From: Euryarchaeota archaeon Ods02
GTDB taxonomy: Archaea; Halobacteriota; Halobacteria; Halobacteriales; Halorutilaceae
Assembly: GCA_028751075.1 (NCBI GenBank)
Contig: JAQZDA010000015.1
Span: 1-49,929, forward strand
Direction of reading: 5' to 3'
DNA length: 49,929 nt
In this document: positions 42,981 to 49,929 of the stretch, piece by piece
Layout of the letters: every line of letters starts with the position of its first letter
How positions within the stretch are numbered: position 1 is the stretch's first letter
Notes under the pieces: generated by a model
Database searches by the model: none
What the model was told of the DNA's origin: nothing
The model's input: the letters and a program-made list of their open reading frames with translations, nothing else
Translations under genes and position numbers: made by a program

Positions 42981-43170
42981 CGTGGAGCTCCCCCCAACAG
43001 GGGGTTCTGTTGCCTCCGTAAGGACACATAACCCCCTCGGGACATAAAAGTCTTCTGCACGACAGCTTGGGAGACTGGTAGTCTGACGTCGAGAAACCGG
43101 AACACGTACCGCGGTCGGCGGCGTCAGAGCCGACTACGGAGCCCTAGGGCTGTCAGGAACGGTCCGCGAC

Positions 43171-44022
43171 TCACAGGTCTACTCGGGAGAAGATCACGTA
43201 ACCGCCGAGAACAGGTACGATCAGCCACATGAGCAGAAGCACCGTCGTGAACTCCGGCGTCACGTAGAAGGGTACTACCTCCGACAGAACGCGGTCCGCA
43301 GTCACCGTCCTGGACTCGTGGGCTATGTAGCCGAAGTCCTGTGGCAAGGGAGCGAGGTTCACAGTCACGAACGCGTCAGCGACGACCGTGTAGGCCTCCA
43401 GCGGGTTCAGACGCTCCAGAAGGACGAACCAAGCGTTCACACCCTCCTCCTCCGGCCAGGCCTCCCAGCCCGCCATACCGAGGTACGCGAGCCCGATCAA
43501 ACCCCGCCAGACCAACATGAAGCCGTAGATTCCCGCGAGCGCCGCGAGCACGTGTTTACGCGAGGTCCACAGCGTCGACAGCCCGAGCGCCAGCCCGGTG
43601 GAGGCGAGCGCGAGCGCGAGAGACGCCATCGCGAACCCGGGCAGCCCCACGGGTACGACGCCCGCGAGAGCCAGCATCAACACCGCGGCGACGACGAAAC
43701 CCAGGACCACGATCAACGATACAGCGAGGGCGACGCCAAGGAGCTTGCCGAAGTACACCTCGACACGTGTCAAAGGCAACCCCATCAGGAGCTTCACGCT
43801 GCCGGTGCGGCGTTCCTCCGACACCGCGGAGTGAGCGACGGCGAACGCACCAAGCGGAAGAACCACCTGAGCCATCAAAGCCAGAGGCACGAACAGGTCG
43901 TCGACCGTCCATCCCTCCATAGTACCGGCGACGTGAACCCCGACGACCGCGAGGAGGAAGACGGCGAGGAACCCCTGATAGACGCGTGAGAACAAGGTCT
44001 CCTCGAACTCCTTCCGCGCCAT
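43171..44022 (-). CDS. ABC-2 type transporter permease
   Basis: A 283-residue membrane protein with about six hydrophobic segments: one near the N-terminus after KEFEETLFSRVYQG, then paired segments and a last one ending VLGGYVIFSRVDL. The short SEERRTGSVKLLMGLPLTR segment after the second TM is the coupling-helix region typical of ABC-2 and CopY/NosY-like permeases. The start is either ATG 44022 (MARKEFEE) or TTG 44037, which overlaps the stop of the ATPase gene (TTGA). With the ATPase it makes an exporter of unknown substrate. Confidence 0.9.
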   Translation of the reverse strand: MARKEFEETLFSRVYQGFLAVFLLAVVGVHVAGTMEGWTVDDLFVPLALMAQVVLPLGAFAVAHSAVSEERRTGSVKLLMGLPLTRVEVYFGKLLGVALAVSLIVVLGFVVAAVLMLALAGVVPVGLPGFAMASLALALASTGLALGLSTLWTSRKHVLAALAGIYGFMLVWRGLIGLAYLGMAGWEAWPEEEGVNAWFVLLERLNPLEAYTVVADAFVTVNLAPLPQDFGYIAHESRTVTADRVLSEVVPFYVTPEFTTVLLLMWLIVPVLGGYVIFSRVDL

Positions 44023-44033
44023 CTGAAGAGCGT

Positions 44034-44951
44034 TCAAGGTGAACCACCTGACACGAGCTTGTCGGCGACGTTGTCGAGGGAGGGCTCGCGGATCCGTATG
44101 TCGAGCACCGTCGCCCCCATGTCCTCGAGGACGTTGATAGCCTCTGCCTTGCCGCTGGGGTGGCCGCACCTTATCTCGACGCCGTCGTCGAGCTTCTCGA
44201 ACCCGACTACGTCACCTAACCGCATCAGCTCGTCGGGTGCGCCCTCCGGCAGCTCGTCGAGAACCAGCCGCATAACCGAGACGACTCCCACGTTCTTCCG
44301 TAACGCGTCTATCCTGTCGACCGCGACAGCCTGCCCGCTGTCCAGCAGCGCCACACGGCTGCAGGCTTCCTCTATCTCGCTCAAAACCGACGACGCGAAC
44401 ACTACGGTTGTCCCGCTCTCCGTCTCACGGCTCACTATACGCTGCAGCCGGCGTTTGCCGTCTGAGTCCAGCCGCGAGGTAGGTTCGTCAAGCAGGAGAA
44501 GATCGGGTTCACCGACCAGTGCCATCGCGATCACCAACCTCTGCCTCAGGCCCTCGCTGTACCCCCGGACCGCGTGGTCGGCGTCCTCGATGTCGAGCCC
44601 AACTCGCTCCCAGACCTCCTCGAGGTCCTCGTCGGAGCCACGGGTCGCCTGCACGAAGTTCAGGTGGTTCATGCCGGACTTGTTCCCCCATAGCTCGTAC
44701 TCGTCCGGGACGTAGCCCACGCGACGGTGCACCTCCTTCGCCTCACGCTGGCAGTCGAAGCCGAAGACGGACGCCGAACCGGTGGTCGGACGTACGATGT
44801 CCAGAAGGAGCTCTATCAACGTGGACTTGCCCGAGCCGTCCGGCCCCAGCAAGCCGAACACCTCCCCCTCTTCGACAGTTAAAGACAGGTCGTCGACGGC
44901 GGTGTCTCCGTCGAACCTCTTCGTCAGTTCATCCGTCTCTATAGCAGCCAT
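44034..44951 (-). CDS. ABC transporter ATP-binding protein
   Basis: A 305-residue ATPase. Walker A is GPDGSGKST (Asp in place of the more usual Asn), the signature is the relaxed YSEGLRQRL, Walker B is LLLLDEPTSRLD, and a C-terminal regulatory part follows (after about residue 220). This CcmA/NatA-like form is common for ABC-2 exporters. The permease gene overlaps its stop. A perfect 7-bp inverted repeat lies just before the start codon, suggesting repression by a small-ligand or efflux-type regulator not encoded here. Confidence 0.93.
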   Translation of the reverse strand: MAAIETDELTKRFDGDTAVDDLSLTVEEGEVFGLLGPDGSGKSTLIELLLDIVRPTTGSASVFGFDCQREAKEVHRRVGYVPDEYELWGNKSGMNHLNFVQATRGSDEDLEEVWERVGLDIEDADHAVRGYSEGLRQRLVIAMALVGEPDLLLLDEPTSRLDSDGKRRLQRIVSRETESGTTVVFASSVLSEIEEACSRVALLDSGQAVAVDRIDALRKNVGVVSVMRLVLDELPEGAPDELMRLGDVVGFEKLDDGVEIRCGHPSGKAEAINVLEDMGATVLDIRIREPSLDNVADKLVSGGSP

Positions 44952-44958
44952 TCGAACC

Positions 44959-44977
44959 TCTTCGTCACGTACGAAGA
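44959..44977. promoter_or_regulatory. Inverted repeat between promoter and start of the ABC transporter operon
   Basis: TCTTCGT (44959-44965) and ACGAAGA (44971-44977) are exact inverted copies with a 5-base spacer. On the minus strand a TATA-like TTTTATGG lies at about 44991-44998, so the repeat covers the expected transcription start, where a bound protein would repress the operon. Confidence 0.45.
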
Positions 44978-45118
44978 ACTATCCATGTGACCATAAAACA
45001 TGCGACATCACCATCCGACGTCGGTCTTACGTACGTCTTGCACGGTGGAGAACAGCTGGAGAACCGCTCCGGAGGCCCGGAGGTAGACCGGGTACGTTCG
45101 GGTGGTGGCTCGGACGCT

Positions 45119-45502
45119 CTAGCGCTTCTTCTCCTGCATCTTCTCGACGACGGCGCAGACGCTGGCGTCGACGGTTCCCTCCGCGTGCCCGCGCACGAGC
45201 TCCTCCACCACGATAGCGCCTATCTCGTCCACGAGCTCCTCCGAATTCTCCTCCAGCCAGCTGTCGACGGCGCGGTTCGCTCCTGCTTTCGCGAGCACTG
45301 TGCTGCCGAGCACAGGCGTCTGATCGATGACGGTGCGTCCGATGCGTTTCGCGAGACGGTCGGAGCCGTTCTCCCGAAGCTCCGTCACCACGCCCTCCCC
45401 GATGTCGCGGACGACCGCGGACTTCTCCTCCTCCGTCAACCCCTCGAGTATCCGCTCCGTCGTGTCCTTCGAACTACTGTCCGGCCTCTCGGCTGAAGCC
45501 AT
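45119..45502 (-). CDS. Acidic helical hypothetical protein
   Basis: A 127-residue, entirely soluble, mostly helical protein (TTERILEGLTEEEKSAVVRD, LVDEIGAIVVEELVRGH) with no recognised domain. One Cys is near the C-terminus. The ATG at 45502 is preferred to 45517 because a TATA-like TTTATTG lies about 28 bases before it. It stands alone in the nuo-splitting insert, downstream of a metallo-hydrolase gene on the same strand. Confidence 0.68.
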   Translation of the reverse strand: MASAERPDSSSKDTTERILEGLTEEEKSAVVRDIGEGVVTELRENGSDRLAKRIGRTVIDQTPVLGSTVLAKAGANRAVDSWLEENSEELVDEIGAIVVEELVRGHAEGTVDASVCAVVEKMQEKKR

Positions 45503-45637
45503 GTTAACACTAAGCATTAAACGACAATAAACCTATGGGGGGTTGGGTACGACGGCCGGCAGACGCCACGTACGTCTACATCGACGCCGGCGGCCGCCAG
45601 GAAAAGTACACCGTGAACTACAGATGGCCTCCGGGCT

Positions 45638-46627
45638 TCAGGGCGACAGCGAAGCCTCAACCGCCTTTATCGCGTCCTCGACCTCCACCGACAGCCGGTA
45701 CCTCACGGGGAAACCGTCCAGCTCTTCGACCAGCTCCCTGCGTTCGAGATGGTCGAGGTGGGCGTAGGACTCCCCGGGACCGTGCATTATGTGTATCCCC
45801 GAGAGCTCGCCGAACAGCTCCGCCCCCACCTCCCACGCCGTAGACGCACCCAGTCGGTCGAGCACTTCGACCACGCGTTGCGCACGCTCCCGATGATGTC
45901 CGATTATCTCCCGCGCCCGTGTAGACGGGTCGGCGATGGCGTCCCGATGCCCGGGGTACGCGACGTCGAATCCCCGCCGATCTATCCGCATCAAGCTGTC
46001 TACGTACCGGTCCAGCGGCTCCTTGACGCGGACGTCGGCGCCGCCGACGTTCGGCGTGTACACCGGCAGTAGGGCGTCGCCGCTGTAGAGAACGTCGTCG
46101 ACGCAGAAGCCAGAGTGACCGAGGGTGTGACCTGGAGTGTGAAGGACCTCGACCTCGCTGTCGCCGACGTCGACGCGTTCTCCGTCAGCTACCCCGGTGA
46201 CATCGGGTGGTTCGTCGAGTATCGCTGCCCAGCCCTCTAAGAACGCCACCAGCTCCTCCTTCGGTGTCGGCGGCATCCCCCAGCTCTCCAGCAAGCTGTC
46301 GCGAGTGTCCCGCATCGCCTCCCACGCGCCCTCTATCTGTCTGACGAGCGCGGCGTCGTCCCTGTGCACGAGGACGTCACAGCCGCTCCGACGCTGCATC
46401 CAGCCTGTGAGCCCCGAGTGGTCAGCGTGCCAGTGCGTCACCAGCACCTTGTCGACGTCCGCGACCTCGACGTCCTCGGCCGCCAGCCCTCCTTCGAGCT
46501 GCCGGCGGACGCCGTCCGTCGCGACACCTGTGTCGACGAGCGCGACCTCGCCAGCGCTCTCGAGGAGGTAGACGGTGTTGTCGCCCTCGAACTCCTGGTT
46601 ACGCAGCTGTATCGCCGTGGACTCCAT
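45638..46627 (-). CDS. Metallo-beta-lactamase-fold hydrolase with C-terminal helical domain
   Basis: A 329-residue enzyme. The metal ligands are in VTHWHADHSGL (HxHxDH), HTPGHTLGH, YSGDALL and AYPGHRDAI. The C-terminal 90 residues (REIIGHHRERAQRVVEVLD ... YAHLDHLERRELVEEL) resemble the winged-helix-like extension of LACTB2-type and similar hydrolases. The substrate is unknown, with RNA, thioesters or lactones possible. It is unrelated in detail to the smaller metallo-hydrolase after nuoN. Confidence 0.92.
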   Translation of the reverse strand: MESTAIQLRNQEFEGDNTVYLLESAGEVALVDTGVATDGVRRQLEGGLAAEDVEVADVDKVLVTHWHADHSGLTGWMQRRSGCDVLVHRDDAALVRQIEGAWEAMRDTRDSLLESWGMPPTPKEELVAFLEGWAAILDEPPDVTGVADGERVDVGDSEVEVLHTPGHTLGHSGFCVDDVLYSGDALLPVYTPNVGGADVRVKEPLDRYVDSLMRIDRRGFDVAYPGHRDAIADPSTRAREIIGHHRERAQRVVEVLDRLGASTAWEVGAELFGELSGIHIMHGPGESYAHLDHLERRELVEELDGFPVRYRLSVEVEDAIKAVEASLSP

Positions 46628-46772
46628 CTACATGCAGGATGTGGTGCTTGGTTTTAGCTGCACTGGCGGTTTCGTCCGGTTGGATGAATAACAACTGGGG
46701 GACGGCGAATCAGGAACAACACCCCCTCCTCCACCACCTGTGGTTTTCACGATCCAGCCGTTAAACCACGGT

Positions 46773-47012
46773 ATGGGTGGGTACGATAGAGAGCTGCTGA
46801 AACCGGTATCCGAGCCAAAGCTCTTCACCGCGATAGCGCTGGTTACCGCTGCCTTGACCGTCTACAGACTCCATGCGACAGAGACACCGGAACCCAGTCT
46901 GATAGATGCGTCCAGCGTGGCCCTTGGCTCCCTCCTCACGGCTTTAATCATAGTGTATGCCGTATACGGGCTTTCGCTGCTGTACCTCACTAGCCGTTCC
47001 AGAGAAACGTGA
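46773..47012 (+). CDS. Small two-TM membrane protein
   Basis: A 79-residue protein with hydrophobic segments at about residues 17-31 and 45-73 and a short basic tail. The ATG at 46773 is preferred; a GTG at 46740 would add 11 residues with no sign of conservation. It is the only plus-strand gene in the insert and ends one base before the stop of nuoI on the other strand, so it marks a real transcriptional break between nuoI and the next nuo genes. No family recognised. Confidence 0.6.
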   Translation: MGGYDRELLKPVSEPKLFTAIALVTAALTVYRLHATETPEPSLIDASSVALGSLLTALIIVYAVYGLSLLYLTSRSRET

Positions 47013-47483
47013 TCAGTCGGCTTCGGTCCAGACGTCCTCCTCCTCGTCGGTGTCTATCCAGGCGCCGCGGTCGGGCTCCCGCGCCTCTAAGGGGTCGATG
47101 CCCTTGTACCAGGGGACGTCCATGAGGTCCTCCTTGCTGTACTCTAGCTCCGCCTTCGTCCCCGCGTTGATCTCGAAGTGCTGCGTCAGGATGATGGCGT
47201 CGACGGGGCAGACCTCCTCGCAGAGCCGGCAGTAGATGCACTGCCCGAGGTTGAGGTTGTACTCCTCGCCGTTCCGCTGTTCGTCGGTCTTTATCTCGAT
47301 GGTTCCGTTCGGACACACCTCCTCACACAGGCGGCACCAGATGCATCTGCTGAGGCTGAACTTGTGGGTGCCGCGGAACCTCGGCGACACGCTCGGGGTC
47401 TCGTCGGGGTACTCGACTGTGAAGGTGTCGCCCTTCACCGCGTGCTTCGCCGTCACACCCATAGCGCGGATGACCCCCATCAT
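47013..47483 (-). CDS. nuoI: NADH-quinone-oxidoreductase-like complex subunit I (2x 4Fe-4S)
   Basis: A 156-residue ferredoxin-like subunit. Two clusters are bound by Cys47-50-53-57 (CIWCRLCEEVCP) and Cys82-85-88-92 (CIYCRLCEEVCP), with the fourth Cys of each serving the other cluster. It passes electrons toward the quinone site at subunits B and CD. The start ATGATG overlaps the stop of a 28-codon frame after nuoH. It is the last gene of the upstream nuo segment. Confidence 0.96.
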   Translation of the reverse strand: MMGVIRAMGVTAKHAVKGDTFTVEYPDETPSVSPRFRGTHKFSLSRCIWCRLCEEVCPNGTIEIKTDEQRNGEEYNLNLGQCIYCRLCEEVCPVDAIILTQHFEINAGTKAELEYSKEDLMDVPWYKGIDPLEAREPDRGAWIDTDEEEDVWTEAD

Positions 47484-47566
47484 GCTCTGTCACCCCCGTC
47501 AGGTGCGTCGGACGCGTGTCCATTCATTACGTGCTCTGTCGCCGCGTGCATCGTCAGCTCGTTCAT
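47480..47566 (-). CDS. Possible 28-residue protein between nuoH and nuoI
   Basis: A short frame (MNELTMHAATEHV...GDRA) starts three bases after the nuoH stop and ends with a TGA that overlaps the nuoI start. The spacing at both ends is what is seen for translationally coupled genes, and it is rich in His, Met and acidic residues. It may instead be only a coupling leader for nuoI. An ATG at 47581 inside the nuoH end would add five residues. Confidence 0.35.
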   Translation of the reverse strand: MNELTMHAATEHVMNGHASDAPDGGDRA

Positions 47567-47568
47567 CT

Positions 47569-48669
47569 CTACATCACCCATATTATCGCCCCCGTCAGGA
47601 GGAGGTTGAGGAACGTCAGTTCGATGAGGTACTTCCACCCGAGGTCCAGCAGCTGGTCGATGCGGATACGTGGAACCGTGGCGCGCAGCCACTGGACGAC
47701 GACGAAGAAAGCGAACGTCTTCCCAAGGAACCAGACGGGCTCCGGCAGCAGAGGGCCGGCGCCGCCGCCGAGGAAGAACGCCGTGAACAGTGCGCCGCCG
47801 AAGAAGATAGCGGCGAACTCCGCGAGGAACAATAGGACGAAGTTGACGCCGCCGTACTCCGTGAGGTAGCCGGCGACGAGCTCGCTGCCGGCTTCAGGGA
47901 GGTCGAAGGGGTTCCTGCTGAACTCCGCTAACACGGCGACGAAGAACAGGGCGGCGGCGAGCGGCTGCGCGAACACGAACCAGTTCGGAATCGGCAATCC
48001 ATCTATACCCCACAGCGAGCCCTGCTGCGCCGCCACTATCTCGCTCATCTTCAACGGGCTCGTGGTGTCGCCGAAATACGCGACGAGGGGTACGATGGCG
48101 AGCGCGCTGACCACGAGCGGTATCTCGTACGCTATAGCCTGAGCGACCTCGCGTTCGAACCCCATGAAGCTGTACTTGTTGTTGGAGCCGTATCCCGCCA
48201 TCACGATGGGGATGGCGAGCAAGCTGGCGAACGCGAACGCGAGTATCATGCCGACCTCGGGGTCGGCGAGCTGGAGGCCGGCGCCCCAGGGTATTATCGC
48301 GAACCCCGCGATGACGCCGACGGCGGCGAGCATGGGTGCGAGGCGGTAGAGCAAGGGGTCGGCGCCTTCGGGGACGACGACCTCCTTCGATATGAGCTTC
48401 AGGCTGTCGGCGGGCATTATCAGGAGGCCGGCGGGGCCGACGCGGTTGATGGCGACGCGGTCGCCTAATCGGGCGTTGAACTTCCGTTTGAACCAGATGC
48501 CGCTGACTCCGACGACCGTGAGGACGACGCTGCCCCAGAACACCGCGCCGACGACGGCGAGCAGGAACGTGCCGACGGGTCCAGGGTCGACGCCGAGGAA
48601 CTCGCTCATCGTCTCCGTCCATATCGCAGCCTCCATGAGGTCGACGTCTACGCCGGAGCCAGCGTTCAT
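47569..48669 (-). CDS. nuoH: NADH-quinone-oxidoreductase-like complex subunit H
   Basis: A 366-residue membrane subunit with about eight hydrophobic segments that forms part of the quinone tunnel. Family blocks are NARLGDRVAINRVGPAGLL, ADSLKLISKE and AEFSRNPFDLPEAGSELVAG followed by YLTEYGGVNF, and the conserved loop after it. It starts one base after the stop of nuoCD. Confidence 0.96.
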   Translation of the reverse strand: MNAGSGVDVDLMEAAIWTETMSEFLGVDPGPVGTFLLAVVGAVFWGSVVLTVVGVSGIWFKRKFNARLGDRVAINRVGPAGLLIMPADSLKLISKEVVVPEGADPLLYRLAPMLAAVGVIAGFAIIPWGAGLQLADPEVGMILAFAFASLLAIPIVMAGYGSNNKYSFMGFEREVAQAIAYEIPLVVSALAIVPLVAYFGDTTSPLKMSEIVAAQQGSLWGIDGLPIPNWFVFAQPLAAALFFVAVLAEFSRNPFDLPEAGSELVAGYLTEYGGVNFVLLFLAEFAAIFFGGALFTAFFLGGGAGPLLPEPVWFLGKTFAFFVVVQWLRATVPRIRIDQLLDLGWKYLIELTFLNLLLTGAIIWVM

Positions 48670-48670
48670 G

Positions 48671-49929
48671 TCAGCGGTCCACCTCCCCGAACACGAGGTC
48701 GAGGCTGCCGAGAGTCGCCACCATGTCGGCGAGGTACTCGCCCTCCGCCATCTCGTGGAACGCAGACAGGTTGCTGAAGCACGGGCTCCTGATGTGGAAC
48801 CTGTGGGGTTGTTCGCTGCCGTCGCTGACTATGTAGATGCCGAGCTCGCCTTTCGCTCCCTCGACGCAGGTGTAGTTCTGCGTGTCCGCCGGCGGCGTCA
48901 CGCTCCTGGGTACCTTGCTCTGTAACTCCTGTGCGGCGTCCTCGCCACGGCTTTCGTCCCAGTTCTCCAGTATGTCGACGCACTGCCGGACGATGCGCGC
49001 GCTTTCTTCGACCTCCCCCAGACGGACCTTCAACCGAGAGAGGTTGTCGCAGCCGTCCTCGGTGACGACGCTCCAGTCGACCTCGGGGTAGTAGCTGTAG
49101 GGGTCGACGTCGCGGACGTCGTAGCCGACGCCGCTTCCGCGTAACACCGGGCCCGTGCAGCCGTAGTCCTTCGCGACTTCGGGTTCCAGTATGCCGACTC
49201 CCTCGGTCCGCATCCTCATGAGTTCGTTGTTCGTTAACAGCGTGTTGTACTCGTCTATCTTCTCGGGGACGTCGTCGAGGTAGCTATGTATCTTCTGGAA
49301 CCACTCCTCCCGGGGCTCCGGGAGGTCGTAGCTGACGCCTCCGAGCCGGAGGTAGTTGAACATCAGACGTTGACCGGTGAGATCCTCGAGGATCTCCTGG
49401 ATGATCTCGCGGTCCTTGAACGCGTACATGAAGGTGACGTTGAGCTCGCCGTAGATGTCGAGCGCGAAGGTTCCGACCGCGAGCATGTGCGCGCACATCC
49501 GACTGAGCTCCATCGACAGCGTCCGTATGACCTGCGCGTACTCCGGCACCTCGATCTCCGCTAGCTCTTCGATGCAGCGGGCGTAGCTCATCTCGTTGAG
49601 GATGCCCGCGGAGACGTAGTCCCAGCGGTCGGGGTACGGCATTATCTGGTACTTGTAGTTCAACCGCTCGCAGAGGTACTCCTCGCAGCGGTGGAGGTAA
49701 CCTAGGTCGGGGTCGAGGTCGACGACTATCTCGCCGTCCAACACGGTCTTGAGGTGGAGGACGCCGTGGGTGGCGGGATGGTGGGGGCCGATGTTGACGA
49801 ACATCGTGTCGAGGTGGCCGGCGCCCGCGCCTTGGGAGTGTTCGTCGACTGGGGTCGCGTGCGCCTCCAGGGTGGCGTGCTGCGGCTGGTGGACGTCGGA
49901 GTCGCTTCGGAGCGGGTGGGCGCGCCAGG
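48671..49929 (-). CDS. nuoCD: NADH-quinone-oxidoreductase-like complex fused subunit CD (5' end cut by window edge)
   Basis: The frame continues through the window edge without a start. The edge encodes WRAHPLRSDSDVHQPQHATLE, the end of a NuoC domain (the FEGHPxRK-like tail), then a linker (about 49804-49850) and a full NuoD domain: MFVNIGPHHPATHGV, RGSGVGYDVRDVDPYS-like quinone-site loop and the C-terminal SLDLVFGEVDR. The C-D fusion is the haloarchaeal form. An internal Met at 49804 would give D alone but the uninterrupted upstream frame shows fusion. The NuoD quinone-site histidines (GPHHPATH) are kept. Confidence 0.95.
   Translation of the reverse strand, partial: WRAHPLRSDSDVHQPQHATLEAHATPVDEHSQGAGAGHLDTMFVNIGPHHPATHGVLHLKTVLDGEIVVDLDPDLGYLHRCEEYLCERLNYKYQIMPYPDRWDYVSAGILNEMSYARCIEELAEIEVPEYAQVIRTLSMELSRMCAHMLAVGTFALDIYGELNVTFMYAFKDREIIQEILEDLTGQRLMFNYLRLGGVSYDLPEPREEWFQKIHSYLDDVPEKIDEYNTLLTNNELMRMRTEGVGILEPEVAKDYGCTGPVLRGSGVGYDVRDVDPYSYYPEVDWSVVTEDGCDNLSRLKVRLGEVEESARIVRQCVDILENWDESRGEDAAQELQSKVPRSVTPPADTQNYTCVEGAKGELGIYIVSDGSEQPHRFHIRSPCFSNLSAFHEMAEGEYLADMVATLGSLDLVFGEVDR

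Noticed and set aside
45535-45843. 102-codon plus-strand frame
   Set aside because: Most of it is antisense to the metallo-hydrolase gene and turns into a Pro/Arg-rich shadow; only the first 35 codons are in free sequence.
1-49929. CRISPR arrays, insertion sequences, rRNA genes and integrase or attachment sites
   Set aside because: No regularly spaced repeats, transposase-like or integrase-like proteins, or direct copies of the tRNA 3' end were found by reading both strands.

Overview
The window looks like chromosomal DNA of a halophilic archaeon (class Halobacteria, genus not assigned). The evidence is proteins strongly rich in Asp and Glu, Tat-type lipoprotein and protease signals, a Bat-type (HTH_10) regulator, a FilR1-domain regulator, a NuoCD-H-I-J1-J2-K-L-M-N respiratory complex without NuoEFG, a SufBDSUC iron-sulfur system beside a GCS2-type glutamate-cysteine ligase, archaeal CoaD, and many genes whose TATA-like box lies about 27 bases before the start codon (leaderless transcripts). 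Base composition is GC-rich with frequent AGG arginine codons; roughly the first 5 kb and a few intergenic stretches are visibly more AT-rich.

Layout. 1-4960: an AT-richer accessory block with two tandem paralogous Tat lipoproteins of unknown function, a secreted subtilisin-like protease and a divergent FilR1-type regulator, with an operator-like repeat between the last two. 4956-12343: ornithine cyclodeaminase family enzyme, a PAS/GAF histidine kinase with a degenerate receiver domain, tRNA-Gln(CUG) preceded by two hairpins that copy its acceptor stem, a universal stress protein, a CBS protein, a frameshifted phenylacetate-CoA-ligase-like gene and two orphan genes. 12364-22566: a sensory cluster made of a REC-5xPAS histidine kinase, a small conserved protein, a PrsW-type membrane protease, a 1191-residue REC-PAS-GAF-Bat regulator, a 5-formyltetrahydrofolate cyclo-ligase family protein and a second PrsW protease. 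22598-28714: small orphans, aminotransferase plus Lrp regulator, a MazEF toxin-antitoxin pair, coaD with a winged-helix regulator, gshA and sufC. 28793-33121: sufU, sufS, sufD, sufB. 33356-36135: an SDR with an altered active site, a CBS-ParB protein, a GIY-YIG (DUF123) protein and a metallo-beta-lactamase fold enzyme. 36132-49929: the nuo genes on the minus strand, split into nuoCD-H-I and nuoJ1-J2-K-L-M-N by 4.9 kb that carries an ABC transporter, another metallo-hydrolase, small orphans, a second copy of the small conserved protein and a gene-less, possibly structured 455-base stretch.

How the genes may work together. Nuo supplies the proton-pumping quinone reductase; Suf supplies its Fe-S clusters; GshA would make gamma-glutamylcysteine, the thiol of haloarchaea. 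The parts least explained by known systems are the lipoprotein/subtilase block, the PrsW/sensor cluster with its dispersed small-protein paralogue, the tRNA-derived hairpins and the split in the nuo operon. No CRISPR array, insertion sequence, rRNA or replication origin was recognised.
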